Shown piece by piece: positions 61,548-64,000 of a stretch of 64,000 nucleotides of DNA. This DNA comes from Pseudophaeobacter sp. (GTDB taxonomy: Bacteria > Pseudomonadota > Alphaproteobacteria > Rhodobacterales > Rhodobacteraceae). Location of the stretch: contig JALUXC010000028.1 in assembly GCA_027019165.1 (NCBI GenBank), positions 54,929 to 118,928 on the forward strand, written 5' to 3'. Both the position numbers and the translations under genes were made by a program. Below the pieces are notes generated by a model. The model was not told where the DNA came from. It saw nothing but the letters and a program-made list of their open reading frames with translations, and ran no database searches. Within the stretch, counting starts at the first letter, position 1; the number at the start of each line of letters is the position of its first letter.

Positions 61548-62453
61548 ATGGCGCAGAATTTTCCTCCCATGAACGCGGTGAAGGCGTTTGAAGCGGTTGC
61601 TCGCAGCGGCAATATGGTGCGTGCATCCGCTGAGCTTTCCGTTTCACCATCCGCCGTCAGCCACCAAATCAAAACCCTTGAGGCTTGGTTTGACCAACCG
61701 CTTTTTGACCGGCGCGGCAGGGATCTTGTTTTGAACGATGCGGGGCGGCAGTTTTTCGATCTGGTCCGGCCGGCTTTTGAGCAACTGCGAACAGCGGCAG
61801 ATAGGCTGGCGGAGCCCCCAAGCGGTTGCCTAAAGGTGATTGTTTGCCCATCGCTGGCATCGATCTGGCTGGCGCCACGCCTCGATCGCTTTCTAGAGGA
61901 GCATGCCAATATCGACATCGAGCTGCATTGCCGACGTGAAACTGTCGATCTCAATGACACCGATTTCGATTGCGCACTGCGATATTGTGCAACCGTTCCC
62001 GACAATCATGTCGGTGAAATCTTGATGTCTGAGGATGTTTTTCCAGTATGCGCGCCCACTTTGGTTGGTCGAGGTGCGCCCTTGGAAACCCTCGACGATC
62101 TGAAGCTCCACACCTTGCTCAACGATGCGCTTGGCGAAACGGGCGTCGCATCTTGCGATTGGTCCAGTTGGTTTTCGGAAATTGGCATGCCGCATCTTGC
62201 CCCGTCCCGTGGCCACGGGTTTTCAGACAGCAACATTATGTATGAGGCGGCTTGCCGCGGGATTGGTATTGCACTTGGGCGCAGTGTTCTTGTTTCTGAC
62301 TACATTCACCAAGGTCGGCTCATACGGCCGTTCGATGTCGCAATGCGCTCAACCTATTCCTGGCACTTTCTCACAACCGCGAGAGACCGCAGCAAGCCTG
62401 CAGTGTCGACGTTCCGAGACTGGCTTCTGCAACAGGCGGAATCGAAGTCATAG
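61548..62453 (+). CDS. LysR-family regulator (GcvA type) of the catabolic operon
   Basis: The 301-residue LysR protein has the DNA-binding block MNAVKAFEAVARSGNMVRAS, AELSVSPSAVSHQIKTLEAW and the GcvA-like sensor domain LKVIVCPSLASIWLAPRLDR, DCALRYCATVPDNHVGEIL and ACRGIGIALGRSVLVSDYI. It is divergent from the operon that runs from 61414 to 54795 and is probably its activator. Confidence 0.92.
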   Translation: MAQNFPPMNAVKAFEAVARSGNMVRASAELSVSPSAVSHQIKTLEAWFDQPLFDRRGRDLVLNDAGRQFFDLVRPAFEQLRTAADRLAEPPSGCLKVIVCPSLASIWLAPRLDRFLEEHANIDIELHCRRETVDLNDTDFDCALRYCATVPDNHVGEILMSEDVFPVCAPTLVGRGAPLETLDDLKLHTLLNDALGETGVASCDWSSWFSEIGMPHLAPSRGHGFSDSNIMYEAACRGIGIALGRSVLVSDYIHQGRLIRPFDVAMRSTYSWHFLTTARDRSKPAVSTFRDWLLQQAESKS

Positions 62454-62612
62454 TCGCCAAGGGGCAAGTGAGCGCGATCGGCACAGCCCCTTCCCCGAAT
62501 AGGCAACCATGGCTCATTATCCCGCCTCACACGCAATCTTCGCGGTGCCAATGCCCAAGGACAGCCCGCCGCTCATTGCCGCTCTAGGAACAGGCCAAAC
62601 CCAGCGATGCAG

Positions 62613-63320
62613 TCAATAGTCATCGTGATACCTAAGCCATCCCATCGGGTTCCCTGAGGATGGTTCGCCATCCCGTGCGTTCGGTGTCAGGTCCATGTAG
62701 GCGTAAGTTGCGTTTGTCGCATCCAACCCGCGACCATACACCGAATAGGTGTGATAAACTGTTCCGGCATCATCCTTGGCAAAGACGGACGTGCCATGCA
62801 TCTCATCGATCGGTGGATTTTCCATAGTGCCGAAATTGTATGAATTGGGCAGATCGTCCGGGCGGCCCGGCCCAAACCCGACATCATAGTCAAAGTTGAA
62901 ATCACTGCCATGTGACGACACCCATTCAAAACCCCATCCCATCCGCGCTTTGAACGGAAGCAATCGATCCAAGGGCGCAGATGACACAGCAACGAAAGAG
63001 ATATCCTGCGCTGCAAGGTGCGGGGATAGGCCGTTGAACGTGTCCGCCCAAAAAGAGCAACTTTTGCAGGGGTTTTTCCAGTTTGGGCCGAACATGAAAT
63101 GATATGTGATCAACTGGGATCGCCCTGCAAAGAGGTCGGACAGGCCTTTGGGGCCGGTGGCCGTGTTGAACCGATAGTCCTTATCCACTTTGACCCACGG
63201 CAGCGCTTGACGCGCCCGCGTAAGGTCATCCTTTTCTTTGGTCAGCTTCTTTTCGCGCGCCAGAAGCGCTTTGCGAGCGACAAGCCACTCCTCTCGCCCA
63301 ACGACGTTTTCAGGGGTCAT
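62613..63320 (-). CDS. DUF899 thioredoxin-like protein
   Basis: The 235-residue protein starts MTPENVVGREEWLVARKALL, with KDDLTRARQALPWVKVDKDY, the thioredoxin-like NPCKSCSFWADTFNGLSPHL (C-x2-C), and DEMHGTSVFAKDDAGTVYHT near the end. DUF899 proteins have a thioredoxin fold and unknown activity. It is divergent from an HxlR gene, a pair often seen together. The ATG at 63320 is the family start. Confidence 0.9.
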   Translation of the reverse strand: MTPENVVGREEWLVARKALLAREKKLTKEKDDLTRARQALPWVKVDKDYRFNTATGPKGLSDLFAGRSQLITYHFMFGPNWKNPCKSCSFWADTFNGLSPHLAAQDISFVAVSSAPLDRLLPFKARMGWGFEWVSSHGSDFNFDYDVGFGPGRPDDLPNSYNFGTMENPPIDEMHGTSVFAKDDAGTVYHTYSVYGRGLDATNATYAYMDLTPNARDGEPSSGNPMGWLRYHDDY

Positions 63321-63439
63321 TTGGATACTCCATGATGATGCTTTTGCCGCTCCGAACGGTTGGTTGGAAAGCGCTCGATGCGGCTTGTTGTGAGGATACG
63401 GAGCTGGTATCAATCTGCAAGAAGGCAGAATTTTCTGAT

Positions 63440-63461
63440 ATAGTATCAAAAACCATACTAT
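63440..63461. promoter_or_regulatory. Putative HxlR operator
   Basis: atagtat (63440-63446) and atactat (63455-63461) form a perfect dyad with an 8-bp spacer, 14 bp before the HxlR start and between it and the DUF899 gene. Confidence 0.7.
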
Positions 63462-63475
63462 TGGAGCGTGAAGCG

Positions 63476-63829
63476 ATGCCACTGGCCAGGAAAAACACCG
63501 AAGAAATGCCTCAAGGCACTGAAAACGAAGAGCTTTGCCCCATGCCAGACATTGCAAAGCTGATCGGCGGAAAATGGAAGCTGATCATTCTGCAGATCCT
63601 GATTTTCAAAGGCACCAAGCGGTTTAGCGAACTCAAGAGGGCCATCGACGGGGTTACGCAGACGATGCTCACGAGCCAATTGCGCGCCCTGGAGGCAGAT
63701 GGGCTGGTGTCGCGAAAGGTCTATCCGGAAGTACCGCCCCGGGTCGAATATTCCGCAACCGAACGCGCCATGGCGCTCACCAAGATGTTTCGCGAGATGC
63801 ATGACTGGTGGGTCGCCGGGCAAGAGTAG
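63476..63829 (+). CDS. HxlR-family regulator (DUF899 partner)
   Basis: The 117-residue protein has LCPMPDIAKLIGGKWKLIIL, FSELKRAIDGVTQTMLTSQL and the wing SRKVYPEVPPRVEYSATERA. The Cys before Pro (Cys21) is the position used for redox sensing in this family. The ATG at 63476 is preferred because the operator-like dyad lies upstream of it. It probably represses itself and the divergent DUF899 gene. Confidence 0.92.
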   Translation: MPLARKNTEEMPQGTENEELCPMPDIAKLIGGKWKLIILQILIFKGTKRFSELKRAIDGVTQTMLTSQLRALEADGLVSRKVYPEVPPRVEYSATERAMALTKMFREMHDWWVAGQE

Positions 63830-63868
63830 AGCTCACACACAGCGCAAAGAAGCTTCCTGGGACCAAGA

Positions 63869-64000
63869 TGACCTGTCTTAGCCCCGTAAAACTGTGCCAC
63901 TATTTTGGTGTCACGGAAGGGATGATGGATGGCTCGGAAGCGGTATTCTGATGAAGATGCGTTGAAACTTTTGCGCGAGATCGACGTGCATTTGCATGAT
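63869..64000 (+). mobile_element. IS3-family element, left part with transposase orfA start
   Basis: An open frame begins at ATG 63929 and encodes MARKRYSDEDALKLLREIDV and then HLHD at the window edge, the start of an IS3-family OrfA (helix-turn-helix) protein. The sequence tgacctgtcttagccccg at 63869 looks like an IS3 terminal repeat, but the other end lies outside the window. The element inserted just downstream of the HxlR gene. Confidence 0.75.

Overview
The window looks like chromosomal or large-replicon DNA of a marine alphaproteobacterium of the Roseobacter group (Rhodobacterales). The grounds are about 60% GC, many ATGA stop/start overlaps, typical gene neighbourhoods (nth with an adenosine kinase, rppH, rsmD, sfsA, map), and a complete gene set for degrading 2,3-dihydroxypropane-1-sulfonate (DHPS), an algal sulfonate that roseobacters consume. 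No rRNA, tRNA or CRISPR array was recognised.

Positions 1-23.7 kb are mostly housekeeping: a partial EamA transporter, a split MnmD/MnmC pair for tRNA wobble-uridine modification, a MaoC-type hydratase, an FMN reductase, an OmpA-like lipoprotein, an Ada-type repair protein, endonuclease III, adenosine kinase, a MarR/EamA pair with twin operators, RppH with a small secreted protein, a 2,4-dienoyl-CoA reductase, a LysR/NIPSNAP/monooxygenase cassette, a MATE pump, a CinA-like/GNAT/AhpD-like/OmpA operon, SfsA, methionine aminopeptidase, RsmD, a ferredoxin-reductase-type flavoprotein and a peroxiredoxin. Spacers between convergent genes hold large palindromes, and two of them share a 17-bp repeat.

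Positions 23.9-33.5 kb are the DHPS island. A LacI-type regulator (HpsR-like) faces two phased operators that overlap a promoter. That promoter drives a 68-residue membrane protein, a TRAP transporter with a Tat-exported binding protein, HpsN, HpsO and HpsP dehydrogenases, a universal stress protein, and the sulfolactate sulfo-lyase SuyAB. Together they import DHPS, interconvert its enantiomers, oxidise it to (R)-sulfolactate and split that into pyruvate and sulfite.

Positions 33.6-64 kb are accessory. A DUF2189 membrane protein is followed by an AraC-type regulator cut short against an IS66 remnant and then an orphan ClpP. After that comes a run of small cassettes, each pairing a one-component regulator or ECF sigma factor with one to a few enzymes: ArsR/SRPBCC, LysR/VOC/NmrA, MarR/methyltransferase/thioesterase, Rrf2/MFS, ECF41/AhpD-like, TetR/deacetylase/C45 amidase, HxlR/old yellow enzyme, LysR with a seven-gene catabolic operon, and HxlR/DUF899. 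Most have a clear palindromic operator next to the regulator start. The window ends in the first 24 codons of an IS3-type transposase. The least explained parts are the seven-gene catabolic operon with an unrecognised 166-residue protein (54.8-61.4 kb), the deacetylase/C45 pair, the small membrane protein of the TRAP operon, and the palindromic spacers.
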